A stretch of 64,000 nucleotides of DNA from Candidatus Geothermocultor quzhuomuensis (GCA_015711795.1 JACVJC010000001.1:1-64000); one strand, 5' to 3'. Positions 8,793 to 18,700 are shown, counted from the first letter of the stretch. Program-made: numbers and translations. The notes: generated by a model not told the origin, from the sequence alone.

Positions 8793-9650
8793 ATGTTTAA
8801 AAAGATTTTGGTTCCGGTAGAGCTTTCTCAACTTGATAAAAAGATTCTTCAATTTACTTTAGGGCTTAAATCAATTGGAGTTGAGCAAGTTATCTTAATT
8901 CATGTGATTGATGACAGAGGAATGAGTCAACCCTTTCCCCCTGATGTTGTGAGAAAGCTTTTCCCTCTTTTGGAAGAAAGAGCGGAGTTTTTAAGAAAGG
9001 ATGGTTTTAAGTGTAAGTATTTTTTAAAGGAAGGAGTTCCTCATGAAAAAATTTTGGAAGCTTCCGAAAAGACCAGGGTTTCAATGATTGTGAGTGGTTC
9101 TAGAGGTAAGCGACTGATAGATGAAGTTTTACATGGAAGCACCTCAGAGATCGTGGGAAGAAAATCAAGTGTTCCTGTCCTTTTAATCCGTTATCACATT
9201 CTTGACCCTTTAAGTGAGAGTGAGATTCAAAATTTAGGGAAAAACATTTTTAGGAAAATTTTTCATCCAACGGATTTTTCTGACTGCTCTAAACGAGCGC
9301 TTAAGTTTATAAAAAGTTTAAAACCAAATGGAGAGACAGAACTGGTAGTAGTTCATGTTGTTGAGGAAGAGGAAGCCAAAGCTGAAGAAAAGAGAAAAGA
9401 AATTCGTCAAAGTGAAGCCATTTTAAATGGGATGAAAGGAGAATTAGAGAAACTTAATTTTAGAAAAGTTAAGACAAAAGTTCTATCTGGTTCAATCCTT
9501 GATGAGCTTCTCAAATTTGCAGCTAAAGTTAATCCTTCGTCGATAGTTATTGGCTCGCATGGTAAGGGAATTACTCAAGAAATCCTAGTGGGAAGTGTTT
9601 CTCAGGATGTGATAAGAATGGCAAAACAACCCGTAATTATAATTCATTAA
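8793..9650 (+). CDS. Tandem universal stress protein (two UspA domains)
   Basis: Two UspA domains in one chain (about residues 1-130 and 148-285). Each ends in an ATP-binding type motif G-x2-G-x9-G-S/T: GSRGKRLIDEVLHGSTSE in the first half and GSHGKGITQEILVGSVSQ in the second. UspA proteins of this subtype bind ATP and modulate stress responses; the partner here is unknown. The gene lies 15 bases after carA and 9 bases before carB, with a Shine-Dalgarno GAAGGAAAG, so it is almost certainly transcribed with the pyr genes. I infer a link to energy or nucleotide status only from location. Confidence 0.92.
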   Translation: MFKKILVPVELSQLDKKILQFTLGLKSIGVEQVILIHVIDDRGMSQPFPPDVVRKLFPLLEERAEFLRKDGFKCKYFLKEGVPHEKILEASEKTRVSMIVSGSRGKRLIDEVLHGSTSEIVGRKSSVPVLLIRYHILDPLSESEIQNLGKNIFRKIFHPTDFSDCSKRALKFIKSLKPNGETELVVVHVVEEEEAKAEEKRKEIRQSEAILNGMKGELEKLNFRKVKTKVLSGSILDELLKFAAKVNPSSIVIGSHGKGITQEILVGSVSQDVIRMAKQPVIIIH

Positions 9651-9659
9651 GAGGGTGAA

Positions 9660-12600
9660 ATGCCAAAGCGTCAAGATATTAAAAAGATAATGATTATCGG
9701 CTCAGGACCAATTGTTATTGGGCAAGCTTGTGAATTTGATTATTCTGGAACCCAAGCCTGCAAGGTTTTGCGACAAGATGGTTTTGAAGTTATTTTAGTA
9801 AATTCTAACCCTGCAACAATTATGACCGACCCAGAATTTGCAGATCGCACTTATATTGAACCAATTACTCCAGAAATTGTCGCTAAAATTATTGAACGCG
9901 AAAAACCTGATGCTTTACTTCCTACTCTTGGTGGTCAAACAGCTCTTAATACCGCTGTGAGCTTAGCTGAATCAAGAGTTCTTCACCAGCATGGGGTTGA
10001 GCTTATTGGGGCAAAGCTAGAGGTTATTAAGAAGGCTGAAGACAGAAATTTATTTAAGAAAGCGATGCTAAGAATTGGCCTTGAAGTACCCAAAAGTGAT
10101 TTTGCCTATAGCCTCGAAGAAGCTCTAAAAATAGTTGAGAAAATTGATTTTCCTGTCATTATTAGACCTAGTTTTACCCTTGGTGGAACTGGTGGTGGGG
10201 TTGCTTTTAACAAAGAAGAATTTCGTGAGATTGTCACTCAAGGGCTTTTACTTTCTCCCATTAATGAAGTCTTAATTGAAGAATCTGTTTTAGGGTGGAA
10301 AGAGTATGAACTCGAGGTAATGAGGGATTTAAATGATAATGTGGTAATTGTTTGTCCGATTGAAAATTTTGACCCAATGGGAATTCACACGGGCGATTCA
10401 ATTACAGTTGCTCCAGCTCAAACCCTTTCTGACAAAGAGTATCAAATGTTGCGAGATGCTGCAATTGCTATTATGAGAGAAATTGGAGTTGAAACTGGTG
10501 GCTCTAATATTCAGTTTGCTATTCATCCAGAAAATGGTCGCATGGTCGTAATTGAAATGAATCCTCGGGTTTCTCGTTCTTCTGCTCTAGCATCAAAAGC
10601 GACCGGCTTTCCTATTGCAAAATTTGCTGCTAAATTAGCTGTTGGTTATACCTTAGACGAAATTCCTAATGATATCACTAAAAAAACACCTGCCTCCTTT
10701 GAGCCAACTATTGATTATGTCGTTGTTAAAATTCCCCGTTTTACTTTTGAGAAGTTTCCTGAAGCTGAACCAAGGTTAACAACCCAAATGAAATCGGTTG
10801 GTGAGGTGATGTCAATTGGTCGAACTTTTAAAGAAGCTTTACAAAAAGCAATTCGTTCCCTTGAAATTGACCGATATGGGTTGGGGGCAGATGGGAAAGA
10901 CGAAATCGTCAAAGAGCTAGTTCATCAAAGATTAGCTGTTCCCAATCATGAGAGGATTTTTTATCTTAAATATGCTTTATCTCAGGGAATGTCGGTGGAG
11001 GAAGCTTTTGAACTTTCTCGAATTGACCCTTGGTTTCTCGATAATATTAAGGAGATTTCCGAATTTGAAAAGGAGCTGGTAGGTAAGTCAATTGAGGATT
11101 TGAATAAGGAAACTCTTTTAAAAGCAAAACAATTTGGTTTTTCCGATTATCAGCTTGCTTTTCTTCTTGGTTCAAACGAAAAGGAAGTAAGAAAGCGAAG
11201 AAAATCACTTGGGGTTATTCCTTGCTATAAGATGGTTGATACTTGTGCTGGTGAGTTTGAGGCATATACCCCTTATTATTACTCTACCTATGGAACGGAG
11301 AGTGAAATAAAACCTTCAAGAAAACCTAAGATAATGATCTTAGGAAGTGGTCCTAATCGAATTGGTCAAGGAATTGAGTTTGATTATTGCTGTGTTCACG
11401 CTGCTTTTGCTTTGAGGGAAGAAGGCTTTGAGACTATTATGGTTAATTGTAATCCAGAAACTGTTTCAACTGACTATGATACCTCAGATCGACTTTATTT
11501 TGAACCGCTTACTTTTGAAGATGTAATGAACATTATTGAAGCTGAAAGCCCCCTTGGAGTAATTGTTCAGTTTGGCGGTCAAACTCCCCTTAAATTAGCT
11601 ATTCCCTTGGAAAAAGAAGGCATAAATATTCTTGGAACATCTCCCTCTTCCATTGATTTAGCTGAAGACCGAGAACTTTTTGGTAATCTTCTTAAAAGTT
11701 TAGGGATTAAGCAACCACCTCACGGAACAGCCAAGTCCTTTGAGGAAGCATTAGTGGTAGCTCGAGAGATTGGCTATCCTCTTCTTGTTAGACCTTCTTA
11801 TGTTTTAGGTGGCCGAGCTATGGAGATAGTTTATTCTGAAGAGATGTTAGAAAAATATATTGCTTCAGCTGTCAAGGCTTCACCTGAACATCCTATTTTA
11901 ATTGATAAATTTTTAGAAGAAGCTATTGAAGTTGATGTTGATGCGGTTAGTGATGGAGATGATGTTTTTATTGGAGGAATAATGGCTCATATTGAAGAAG
12001 CTGGAATTCACTCTGGAGATAGTGCTTGTGTTCTTCCTCCAATTACTTTACCGAGAGAAATCATTGAAAGGGTTAAAGAGATAACGATTAAATTAGCTAA
12101 AGTCCTTAAAGTAAAAGGCTTGATTAATATTCAAATGGCAGTTAAGGATGTGGAACTTTATGTCTTGGAAGTTAACCCTAGAGCTTCAAGAACTGTTCCT
12201 TTTGTAAGCAAATCGGTGGGGGTTCCTTTGGCTAAGATTGCTGCAAAGGTTATGGTTGGTCGAAAATTAAAGGAATTTGGTCTTGTTGATACTCATGAAA
12301 TTGAACATATTTCGGTTAAGGAGGTTGTCCTTCCCTTTAGGAGATTTCCCGGGGTTGATATTGTTTTAGGACCTGAGATGAAATCAACTGGTGAGGTAAT
12401 GGGGATTGATACTTCCTTTGGCAAATCTTTTGCCAAAGCTCAAGATGCTGCTGGTTCAAGACTTCCTCTTCAAGGGACAATTTTTCTCAGCGTTTCAGAT
12501 AAGGATAAACAAAGCATAATTCCAATTGCTAAGAAATTATCGAGACTTGGTTTTGAGCTTATTGCTACTAAAGGAACTGGAGAAACCTTAAAGAAATTTG

Positions 12601-12902
12601 GGATAAAGGTTAAAGGGATTCTCAAAGTTCATGAGGGGAGACCAAATGTAATCGATTTAATTAAAAGCCGAAAGATTGATTTAGTTATAAATACTCCTTT
12701 AGGTAAAGAAACAAGAACCGATGGATATTTCATTAGAACAGCCGCTTCTAATTATGGTATTCCTTGTATTACAACTATTTCTGGTGCTAAGGCAGCAGTT
12801 CAAGGCATTGAGGCAATGAGAGAAGGAGAAATTACTGTTAGAAGCTTGCAAGAATTTTTGGCGAAAAAAGGAAGAGAAAGGGTAGTTGAAGAAAGGAGAT
12901 AA
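9660..12902 (+). CDS. carB: Carbamoyl-phosphate synthase large subunit
   Basis: Makes carbamoyl phosphate from bicarbonate, ammonia and two ATP. The order is duplicated ATP-grasp halves ([20 protein letters not shown] near the N-terminus and [17 protein letters not shown] near residue 562), an oligomerisation region between them, and a C-terminal MGS-like allosteric domain (about residues 940-1075) where UMP or ornithine would bind. The length of 1080 residues is normal. It overlaps the probable pyrK start. It serves both UMP and arginine pathways unless a second set exists elsewhere. Confidence 0.97.
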   Translation: MPKRQDIKKIMIIGSGPIVIGQACEFDYSGTQACKVLRQDGFEVILVNSNPATIMTDPEFADRTYIEPITPEIVAKIIEREKPDALLPTLGGQTALNTAVSLAESRVLHQHGVELIGAKLEVIKKAEDRNLFKKAMLRIGLEVPKSDFAYSLEEALKIVEKIDFPVIIRPSFTLGGTGGGVAFNKEEFREIVTQGLLLSPINEVLIEESVLGWKEYELEVMRDLNDNVVIVCPIENFDPMGIHTGDSITVAPAQTLSDKEYQMLRDAAIAIMREIGVETGGSNIQFAIHPENGRMVVIEMNPRVSRSSALASKATGFPIAKFAAKLAVGYTLDEIPNDITKKTPASFEPTIDYVVVKIPRFTFEKFPEAEPRLTTQMKSVGEVMSIGRTFKEALQKAIRSLEIDRYGLGADGKDEIVKELVHQRLAVPNHERIFYLKYALSQGMSVEEAFELSRIDPWFLDNIKEISEFEKELVGKSIEDLNKETLLKAKQFGFSDYQLAFLLGSNEKEVRKRRKSLGVIPCYKMVDTCAGEFEAYTPYYYSTYGTESEIKPSRKPKIMILGSGPNRIGQGIEFDYCCVHAAFALREEGFETIMVNCNPETVSTDYDTSDRLYFEPLTFEDVMNIIEAESPLGVIVQFGGQTPLKLAIPLEKEGINILGTSPSSIDLAEDRELFGNLLKSLGIKQPPHGTAKSFEEALVVAREIGYPLLVRPSYVLGGRAMEIVYSEEMLEKYIASAVKASPEHPILIDKFLEEAIEVDVDAVSDGDDVFIGGIMAHIEEAGIHSGDSACVLPPITLPREIIERVKEITIKLAKVLKVKGLINIQMAVKDVELYVLEVNPRASRTVPFVSKSVGVPLAKIAAKVMVGRKLKEFGLVDTHEIEHISVKEVVLPFRRFPGVDIVLGPEMKSTGEVMGIDTSFGKSFAKAQDAAGSRLPLQGTIFLSVSDKDKQSIIPIAKKLSRLGFELIATKGTGETLKKFGIKVKGILKVHEGRPNVIDLIKSRKIDLVINTPLGKETRTDGYFIRTAASNYGIPCITTISGAKAAVQGIEAMREGEITVRSLQEFLAKKGRERVVEERR

Positions 12903-13671
12903 TTTAATCTTTAATTTATCGGTAGAAGTAATTTCTAATCAGATGATTGCTTCTGAAGTTTTTAAAATAAAGTTTTTTTCTAAAGAAATTGCTTCGGTTG
13001 CAAAGCCTGGTCAATTTATCCACTTAAAATTGGACTATGAAGATATTTTATTGAGGCGCCCTTTTAGTTTTTATCGAGCTGAAAAAGAGACCTTTGAACT
13101 TCTTTTTCAAATTGTTGGTAAAGGAACGGCATTTTTATCGAAGTTAAAACCAAAAGAAAAGGTAGATGTCTTGGGCCCTTTGGGCAATTGTTTTTCCTTG
13201 CCTAATAATATCTCAAGGATTCTTTTAGTTGCTGGGGGGATTGGTATTGCTCCTCTCCGTTTTTTAGCTGAAGTAGCTAAGAAAAAGGGGATAGAGTCAT
13301 ACCTTCTTTACGGAACTTGCTCAAGTAATAAGATAGTTGATTTAGCTGATTTTAAAGCTTTAACTAAAGAAGCTTTTATCCTGACTGAAGATGGCAGTTT
13401 TGGAGAAAAGGCAATGGTTACTGACCTTCTTCAAAAATTTGCTCACGAAGTGGCACCTGATTATGCTTATGCTTGTGGTCCTCGCTTAATGCTTAAAGAG
13501 GTTGTTAAAATTCTTATCAGTTTAAACATAAAAGTGGAGATTGCTTTAGAAGAGGTCCTTGGGTGTGGTCTTGGGGTTTGCCACGGGTGCGTATGTCAAA
13601 CAACTAAAGGTTATCAAACTGTTTGTCGAGACGGTCCGGTTTTTGAAGGGAAATCTATTATTTGGGAATAA
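12886..13671 (+). CDS. pyrK: Dihydroorotate dehydrogenase electron-transfer subunit
   Basis: Carries FAD and a 2Fe-2S cluster and passes electrons from the catalytic subunit to NAD+. [10 protein letters not shown] is the flavin-binding RxxS-type motif, [16 protein letters not shown] the NAD-binding glycine motif, and the C-terminal [13 protein letters not shown] with a later VCRDGPVF supplies the cluster cysteines. The only upstream start in frame is TTG 12886, inside carB, preceded by GAAAGGG; an ATG at 12943 would cut into the first strand, so I prefer the TTG with moderate confidence. Its presence marks PyrD as class 1B. Confidence 0.92.
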   Translation: MKKGDNLIFNLSVEVISNQMIASEVFKIKFFSKEIASVAKPGQFIHLKLDYEDILLRRPFSFYRAEKETFELLFQIVGKGTAFLSKLKPKEKVDVLGPLGNCFSLPNNISRILLVAGGIGIAPLRFLAEVAKKKGIESYLLYGTCSSNKIVDLADFKALTKEAFILTEDGSFGEKAMVTDLLQKFAHEVAPDYAYACGPRLMLKEVVKILISLNIKVEIALEEVLGCGLGVCHGCVCQTTKGYQTVCRDGPVFEGKSIIWE

Positions 13672-13710
13672 CTAAAAGAGCTTGGAGTTTATTTTGGGGG
13701 ATTGATAGAG

Positions 13711-13866
13711 GTGAAGAGGGGAAAGATTACAGTTAAGCTGAAAAAGCCAAAAATAAGACGGGTTTGGGGAATTAACCCCAGAACAAGAATTCATGGATCT
13801 AAAGGTTATCAAAGACAAGAGGAAAAGAAAAAGTTGATCGAGGTGCTAAGGAAGGAAGGATTTTAA
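13711..13866 (+). CDS. Small basic conserved protein, 51 residues
   Basis: A GTG-started frame between pyrK and pyrD encodes a very basic 51-residue protein. The centre is RRVWGINPRTRIHGSK and the C-terminus is a charged helix ending KEGF. Similar short W-x-INP-x-TR-x-x-x-SK proteins occur in scattered bacterial genomes as far as I recall, but I know no function. The stop (13864-13866) lies three bases before the pyrD ATG and a G-run precedes the start at 10 bases, so it is placed as a genuine operon member. Lysine and arginine richness suggests nucleic acid binding; that is inference. TTG at 13702 is an alternative start. Confidence 0.7.
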   Translation: MKRGKITVKLKKPKIRRVWGINPRTRIHGSKGYQRQEEKKKLIEVLRKEGF

Positions 13867-13869
13867 TAA

Positions 13870-14781
13870 ATGGAACCTGATTTATCTGTCGAGATTTCTG
13901 GAATTAAGATGAAAAATCCAGTAATGACTGCTTCTGGCACTTTTGGCCCAAAGGAATATCTTCCCTTTGTTGAGTTAAATAGACTGGGAGCTCTTGTTGT
14001 TAAAACAGTTACACTTAAGTCAAGGCCAGGGAATCCTCCACCACGCTTAAGAGAAACACCTTGTGGAGTTTTAAATTCTATCGGTTTACAAAATCCTGGT
14101 GTAAAAGTCTTTATTAAAGAAGATTTACCCTGGCTAAGCCAGTTTGATGTTCCCATTATTGTTAGCGTTGGAGGAGAAACAGTTGAGGAGTATCTTAAGA
14201 TTATTGAATTTTTAAATGAGACAAAGGAGATTAGTGCAGTTGAACTCAATATTTCTTGCCCAAATGTAAAGAAAGGAGGAATTTTTTTTGGGGTTGATCC
14301 AGATGAAGCAGCAAACTTAACAGTGAAAGCGAAAAAAATTTCCCGCTTTCCTCTTTGGGTTAAACTTAGCCCTAATGTTACCGATATTTCTTTAATTGCT
14401 AAGGTTGTTGAAGAAAGCGGTGCTGATGCAGTTTCTTTAATTAATACCATTGTTGGGATGGCTGTCGATGTTAAGACTTTTAAACCATACTTAGGTGGTA
14501 TAACAGGGGGCTTGTCAGGTCCAGCTATTAAACCAATTGCTGTTCGCATGGTTTGGGAAGTTGCAAAGAGAGTTAAAATTCCAGTCATTGGTATGGGGGG
14601 GATAATGAACGCTCACGATGCTTTGGAATTTTTTCTCGTTGGAGCTAAAGCTGTAGCAGTGGGAACTGCTAATCTTGTTAACCCAAAGGCAGTTTTAGAG
14701 ATTATTTCAGGAATTAAAAAATATATGAAAGAGAAGGGCTTTAAACGAATGGGTGAGATAGTGGGAAAAATTATTATTTAG
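13870..14781 (+). CDS. pyrD: Dihydroorotate dehydrogenase class 1B, catalytic subunit
   Basis: Oxidises dihydroorotate to orotate on FMN. The active-site segment AVELNISCPNVKKGG contains the catalytic Cys of class 1 enzymes, and the phosphate-binding GMGGIMNAHDALEF lies near the C-terminus. The length of 303 residues fits class 1B, and pyrK upstream provides the NAD+-linked partner. There is no N-terminal membrane helix, unlike class 2. It is separated from the 51-residue gene by 3 bases and from pyrF by 9. Confidence 0.96.
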   Translation: MEPDLSVEISGIKMKNPVMTASGTFGPKEYLPFVELNRLGALVVKTVTLKSRPGNPPPRLRETPCGVLNSIGLQNPGVKVFIKEDLPWLSQFDVPIIVSVGGETVEEYLKIIEFLNETKEISAVELNISCPNVKKGGIFFGVDPDEAANLTVKAKKISRFPLWVKLSPNVTDISLIAKVVEESGADAVSLINTIVGMAVDVKTFKPYLGGITGGLSGPAIKPIAVRMVWEVAKRVKIPVIGMGGIMNAHDALEFFLVGAKAVAVGTANLVNPKAVLEIISGIKKYMKEKGFKRMGEIVGKIII

Positions 14782-14790
14782 TAAAAGAAA

Positions 14791-15504
14791 ATGAAGGAAA
14801 AAATAATTATTGCTCTTGATTTTGAAGGAAAAGATAAGGTTAGGAAAATTTGCTCTTTACTCCAAGATAAAGTCAAGATATATAAGGTAGGCTTAAAACT
14901 TTTTCTTTCAGAAGGGGTGGAAGTTATTAAGTTAATTCAGGATTTTGGCTGTGACGTTTTTTTAGATTTAAAGTTTTTCGACATTCCTTATCAAATTGGT
15001 TTAGCTGTTGAGGAAGTAATCAAAATGAAAGTCAAAATGTTTACCCTCCATACTCTAGGTGGGTTTGAGATGATGAGGCAAGCAGTCGAAGTTCTTGAAG
15101 AGAAGTCTCAAAAGTTTGGTTTGCCAAGGCCCATGGCACTTGGGGTAACTGTTTTAACTAGTCTTGAAAAATCTGACATTCCTTTTAACCAGGAGGTTAG
15201 AGAGGTTTGTTTAAAGCTTACCGAAACTGCTTTAAGAGCTGGCTTAGATGGGGTGGTTACTTCACCTCTCGAGACCTCTATTTTACGGGAGAATTTTGGG
15301 AATGACTTTATAATTATTAACCCAGGAATTAGGTTGCCTAGTTTACCCCCAGATGACCAGAAGAGAACTCTTACTCCCTTAGAGGCTGTGAAAGCAGGTG
15401 CCTCATATCTCGTAATTGGTCGCCCTATAATACAAGCTCCTGACCCAGATAAGGTAGTTAACGAGATATTGAAGGAAGTTGAAAGAGTGAATGGTGAACA
15501 GTAA
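14791..15504 (+). CDS. pyrF: Orotidine 5'-phosphate decarboxylase
   Basis: Last step to UMP. The catalytic Asp-Lys-x-x-Asp array is visible as FLDLKFFDIPYQIG, and the phosphate-binding loop is LVIGRPIIQAPDP near the C-terminus. The length of 237 residues fits the bacterial subgroup typified by Bacillus and E. coli, not the longer mycobacterial-type enzyme, which is worth noting for an actinobacterium-like gene order. It sits tightly after pyrD. Confidence 0.96.
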   Translation: MKEKIIIALDFEGKDKVRKICSLLQDKVKIYKVGLKLFLSEGVEVIKLIQDFGCDVFLDLKFFDIPYQIGLAVEEVIKMKVKMFTLHTLGGFEMMRQAVEVLEEKSQKFGLPRPMALGVTVLTSLEKSDIPFNQEVREVCLKLTETALRAGLDGVVTSPLETSILRENFGNDFIIINPGIRLPSLPPDDQKRTLTPLEAVKAGASYLVIGRPIIQAPDPDKVVNEILKEVERVNGEQ

Positions 15505-15585
15505 GCAGTGAAGTAGTTTCTTTCTCCTGAGTGGAAGGAGATAAAAAGGAAAAACCAAAATAACAACGGGAAAAGAGAGTTAAAA

Positions 15586-16161
15586 GTGAAGAAAAAAGAT
15601 ATTGTTAAAGTGTTTGAAGATGTTGGAGCAATCAAGAAAGGTCATTTTAAACTTTCTTCTGGTTTACATTCTGATACTTATGTTCAGTGTTCTTTGATTT
15701 TTCAATATCCCGAGTTGACTGAAAAACTCGCTTTTGAGCTAGCTAAACCTTTTATCGGAAAAAAAATTGATGTTGTTGTAGCACCAGCAATTGGAGGGAT
15801 TATCTTAGCTTTTGCGTTGGCAAAAGTTTTGAGATGCCGAGCTATTTTTACCGAACGCGAAAAAGGGAAGATGACTTTCAGGCGCGGTTTTTCTATCAAG
15901 AAAGGCGAAAGGGTGCTCGTGGCTGAAGATGTTATAACTACTGGTGGTTCAGTTAATGAAGTCGTCAAAGCTATCAAGAAGTTTGAAGGGGAAGTTGTTG
16001 GAGTTGCTTCCTTAGTAGATAGGGGTGAAGAAAAGGTGTTTTCTCAAAAGCTCACCTCTCTCTTGAAATTAAAATTTTTTTCTTACTCTCCAGACAAATG
16101 TCCTCTCTGTTTTGAGCAGGTTAAAGTCATTTCTCCTGGTAGCAGGTATTTTAAAAGATAA
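15586..16161 (+). CDS. pyrE: Orotate phosphoribosyltransferase
   Basis: Transfers the phosphoribosyl group from PRPP to orotate. The PRPP loop VLVAEDVITTGGSVNEVV (about residues 106-123) and the early HFKLSSGLHSDTYVQC are typical; 191 residues is normal. The start is GTG 15586, after a purine-rich stretch. An 81-base gap separates it from pyrF, longer than the other pyr spacers, with a weak CTCCT/AGGAG inverted pair in it. It is the last pyr gene; the next promoter follows at 16214. Confidence 0.95.
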   Translation: MKKKDIVKVFEDVGAIKKGHFKLSSGLHSDTYVQCSLIFQYPELTEKLAFELAKPFIGKKIDVVVAPAIGGIILAFALAKVLRCRAIFTEREKGKMTFRRGFSIKKGERVLVAEDVITTGGSVNEVVKAIKKFEGEVVGVASLVDRGEEKVFSQKLTSLLKLKFFSYSPDKCPLCFEQVKVISPGSRYFKR

Positions 16162-16213
16162 ATTTGGGAAATAAAGGTGAATACAATTAACATTATTTTT
16201 TTAAAGAAATCTG

Positions 16214-16242
16214 TTGCCAAGTTGCTTCTTTATTAGTATAAT
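16214..16242 (+). promoter_or_regulatory. Promoter of the mihF-gmk-rpoZ-coaBC operon
   Basis: TTGCCA (16214-16219), a 17-base spacer and a perfect TATAAT (16237-16242), about 40 bases before the mihF start. Confidence 0.75.
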
Positions 16243-16282
16243 GACTTCAAATTAGCAAAGCCAAAGCAAAGGAGGTATGGTT

Positions 16283-16591
16283 ATGGCATTACCAAAACTG
16301 TCAGATGCCCAAAGAAAAGCTGCTTTAAAAAAGGCACTGGAGGTGCGTAAATCAAGAGCAAAATTACGTGCCGATTTAAAGAAGGGCAAGATGAAATTAG
16401 GGGATGTCTTAAAGAAAGCTTCTGACCCTGTAGTTGGGAGGATGAAAGTTTCATCTTTACTTGAGTCGCTTCCCGGCCTAGGAAAGGTTAGAGCAAAGAA
16501 GGTTATGGAAAAAGTTGGGGTTAGCCCTTCTCGTCGTGTACAAGGTCTAGGGGCAAAACAAAAGGAGGCTCTTTTAAAAGAGTTATCCTAA
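16283..16591 (+). CDS. mihF: Actinobacterial-type integration host factor (mIHF)
   Basis: DNA-binding nucleoid protein of about 102 residues. The C-terminal half has the helix-two-turn-helix type sequence LESLPGLGKVRAKKVMEKVG, characteristic of mIHF, and the N-terminus is a basic helix (SDAQRKAALKKALEVRKSRA). AAAGGAGG at 16268-16275 lies 7 bases before ATG 16283 but only 1 base before an ATG at 16277, so the second is the start. The mihF-gmk pair is conserved across actinobacteria, and the family is essentially confined to them, making this the best taxonomic marker in the window. Confidence 0.93.
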   Translation: MALPKLSDAQRKAALKKALEVRKSRAKLRADLKKGKMKLGDVLKKASDPVVGRMKVSSLLESLPGLGKVRAKKVMEKVGVSPSRRVQGLGAKQKEALLKELS

Positions 16592-16604
16592 TTCGAGAGG
16601 ATTA

Positions 16605-17180
16605 ATGGGGACCAAAAACAAACTATTTATTATTTCAGGTCCCTCAGGGGCAGGAAAAAGCACATTAGTAAATAAATTAACAAAAAGATTAAAAAATATA
16701 GTTTTATCTGTATCAGTAACAACAAGAAAGCGAAGACTAGGTGAAAGAGAAGGGAAAGATTACTACTTTGTAAGCGAAGAAGAATTTAAAGAAAAAATAA
16801 GAAGAGGGGAGTTCCTAGAGTGGGCTGTTGTTCATGGACACTATTATGGAACCCTCTCTTCTCTTGTCAATAAAGCTTTAAGTCAAAATAAAGATGTAAT
16901 ACTTGAAATTGATGTCCAAGGAGCAATTCAAGTTAAAAAGAAGATGCCTGAAAGTATTCTTATTTTCATTTTGCCCCCAACTATTGAGGTTCTTAAAGAG
17001 AGATTAAAGAAGAGAAAAACTGAGGACAAAAAAGCTTTTCGCTTAAGAATAGAAAACGCTTTAAAAGAAGTTAAAGAAAAATATCGCTACGAATACGCAA
17101 TAATTAATGATGATTTAGGAAAAGCTACAGATGAATTAGTAAAAGTATTTAAATCGGTAAGGAAGGGAAAAAATTGCTAG
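16605..17180 (+). CDS. gmk: Guanylate kinase
   Basis: Phosphorylates GMP to GDP. It has the P-loop SGPSGAGKST (about residues 9-18) and the GMP-binding region SVTTRKRRLGEREGKDYYFV; the length of 191 residues is normal. It lies 13 bases after mihF and overlaps the rpoZ start, so all three are probably one transcript. Confidence 0.97.
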   Translation: MGTKNKLFIISGPSGAGKSTLVNKLTKRLKNIVLSVSVTTRKRRLGEREGKDYYFVSEEEFKEKIRRGEFLEWAVVHGHYYGTLSSLVNKALSQNKDVILEIDVQGAIQVKKKMPESILIFILPPTIEVLKERLKKRKTEDKKAFRLRIENALKEVKEKYRYEYAIINDDLGKATDELVKVFKSVRKGKNC

Positions 17181-17422
17181 TGCGTCCAAATTATAACAAG
17201 TTAATTAAAAATACTGGTAGCAAGTATGATTTAGTAATCGTAGCAGCGAAGAGAGCAAGTCAAATAGTTGAGAGTTTAAGTATGGCTCGGAAGGGAGAAA
17301 CTCCACCTTATAAGCCGCCAATGGTTGATTTTATTGGGAAAAAACCATTAACAATTGCTCTTGAAGAAATTGCTGAAAATAAAATTAGTTTCGAAAGAAC
17401 CTCAAATAATAAGATTAAATAG
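17174..17422 (+). CDS. rpoZ: RNA polymerase omega subunit
   Basis: Small RNA polymerase assembly subunit of 82 residues. KYDLVIVAAKRASQI is the conserved helix with the family RA-R-Q pattern, and KPLTIALEEIAENKI closes the fold. The start TTG 17174 overlaps the end of gmk and lies 6 bases after GGAAGGG; GTG 17180 is an alternative. The order gmk-rpoZ-coaBC is widespread. Confidence 0.93.
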   Translation: MLVRPNYNKLIKNTGSKYDLVIVAAKRASQIVESLSMARKGETPPYKPPMVDFIGKKPLTIALEEIAENKISFERTSNNKIK

Positions 17423-17446
17423 CTCCTTCTTTAAAGGAAGATACTA

Positions 17447-18637
17447 ATGTTAAAAGGAAAAACAATTGTTTTGGGTGTTACTGGGAGTATTGCTGCTTAC
17501 AAGGGGGCAGAACTTGCTAGTCGATTAATTCAAGCTGGAGCTACTGTTAAGGTAATAATGACTGAAGCAGCTACTCATTTTATTTCTCCTCTTACTTTTA
17601 AAACCCTCACTGGTCATCCTGTTTTAACTTCCTTCTTTGAAGAACCGGGAGAAAAAATTTACCATTTAAGCTTAAGCAAAGAAGCCACCCTTTTTTTAAT
17701 TGCTCCGGCCACGGCCAATATTATTGCTAAAATTGTTCAGGGGATTGCTGATGACCCTTTAACTACAGCTGTTTTAGCTACTGAAGCTCCTATTTTAATT
17801 GCCCCAGCAATGAATGAAAGAATGTATTTAAATCCTACTACTCAACACAATTTGAATCTTTTGCGTTCTCGTGGAGTTATTATTATTAAGCCTGAAGAGG
17901 GATTTCTTGCTTGCGGAGAAGTTGGTAAAGGTCGTTTGGCATCAGTTGAAAAAATAATCTATTACGTAGAGGAGGAAATTAAGGTCTCAAAAGCATTAAA
18001 AGAAAAAACAATTTTGATTACAGCTGGTCCAACTAGGGAGCCAATTGATTCTGTGAGATTTATTTCCAATCGCTCTAGTGGGAAAATGGGTTATGCTTTA
18101 GCTGAAGAGGCAAAGAGGCAAGGTGCTCAAGTTATCTTAATTACTGGTTCCACTCATCTTCTTTCTCCACAGGGCATAGAGGTTGTGAGAGTGGAGACAG
18201 CTAAGGAAATGCACGATGCTTGCTTGAATTATTTTTCAAAGGTTGATGCGGTAGTAATGGCAGCAGCGGTGGCGGATTACCGTCCTGAAAAAACCATAGA
18301 GGGGAAGATTAAAAAAGCTGAAGATAGCTTGAGCTTGAAGCTAGTGAAGAGCGAAGATATTTTAATGGAAATGGGAAAGAGGAAGAAAAATCAGATGTTA
18401 GTGGGTTTTGCTCTCGAAACAGAAAATCTGGTAGAGAGGGCAAAAGAGAAGCTGAAAGCAAAAAATCTCGACTTAATTGTTGCCAATGAACCTACTCAAG
18501 CCTTTGGGGAAGAAACCAATCAGGTTACTTTAATTGATAAAAGTGGAAAAACTGAAAAATTACCCCTTCTTTCAAAAAGAGAAATCGCCCGCCACATCCT
18601 CGCAAAACTAGCTAAAATGTTGGGGACTGAAGACTGA
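17447..18637 (+). CDS. coaBC: Phosphopantothenoylcysteine synthetase/decarboxylase
   Basis: Makes and decarboxylates 4'-phosphopantothenoylcysteine in CoA synthesis. The N-terminal flavoprotein domain (residues about 1-180) has GSIAAYKGAELASRL, the PAMNERMYLNP motif and the catalytic Cys in FLACGEVGKGRL. The C-terminal synthetase (about 186-396) has AGPTREPIDSVRFISNRSSG. The fused length of 396 residues is normal. A pair of repeated complementary octamers overlaps its last codons, listed separately. Confidence 0.96.
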   Translation: MLKGKTIVLGVTGSIAAYKGAELASRLIQAGATVKVIMTEAATHFISPLTFKTLTGHPVLTSFFEEPGEKIYHLSLSKEATLFLIAPATANIIAKIVQGIADDPLTTAVLATEAPILIAPAMNERMYLNPTTQHNLNLLRSRGVIIIKPEEGFLACGEVGKGRLASVEKIIYYVEEEIKVSKALKEKTILITAGPTREPIDSVRFISNRSSGKMGYALAEEAKRQGAQVILITGSTHLLSPQGIEVVRVETAKEMHDACLNYFSKVDAVVMAAAVADYRPEKTIEGKIKKAEDSLSLKLVKSEDILMEMGKRKKNQMLVGFALETENLVERAKEKLKAKNLDLIVANEPTQAFGEETNQVTLIDKSGKTEKLPLLSKREIARHILAKLAKMLGTED

Positions 18638-18700
18638 AGTCTAAATCTTGTCTACAGGTAAAATATATTATCTTTATTCTTCAGTCTCTGCTCTTCAGTC
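18625..18700. repeat. Duplicated inverted octamers GACTGAAG / CTTCAGTC
   Basis: GACTGAAG occurs at 18625-18632 and 18632-18639, and its complement CTTCAGTC at 18679-18686 and 18693-18700. Any of four pairings would fold a long-loop hairpin spanning the coaBC stop codon. No T-tract follows, so this is at best a weak terminator or an mRNA-end structure. Confidence 0.45.

Noticed and set aside
13863-14588. Long antisense reading frame opposite pyrD
   Set aside because: It is the mirror of a well-conserved gene and shows no recognisable protein or ribosome site.
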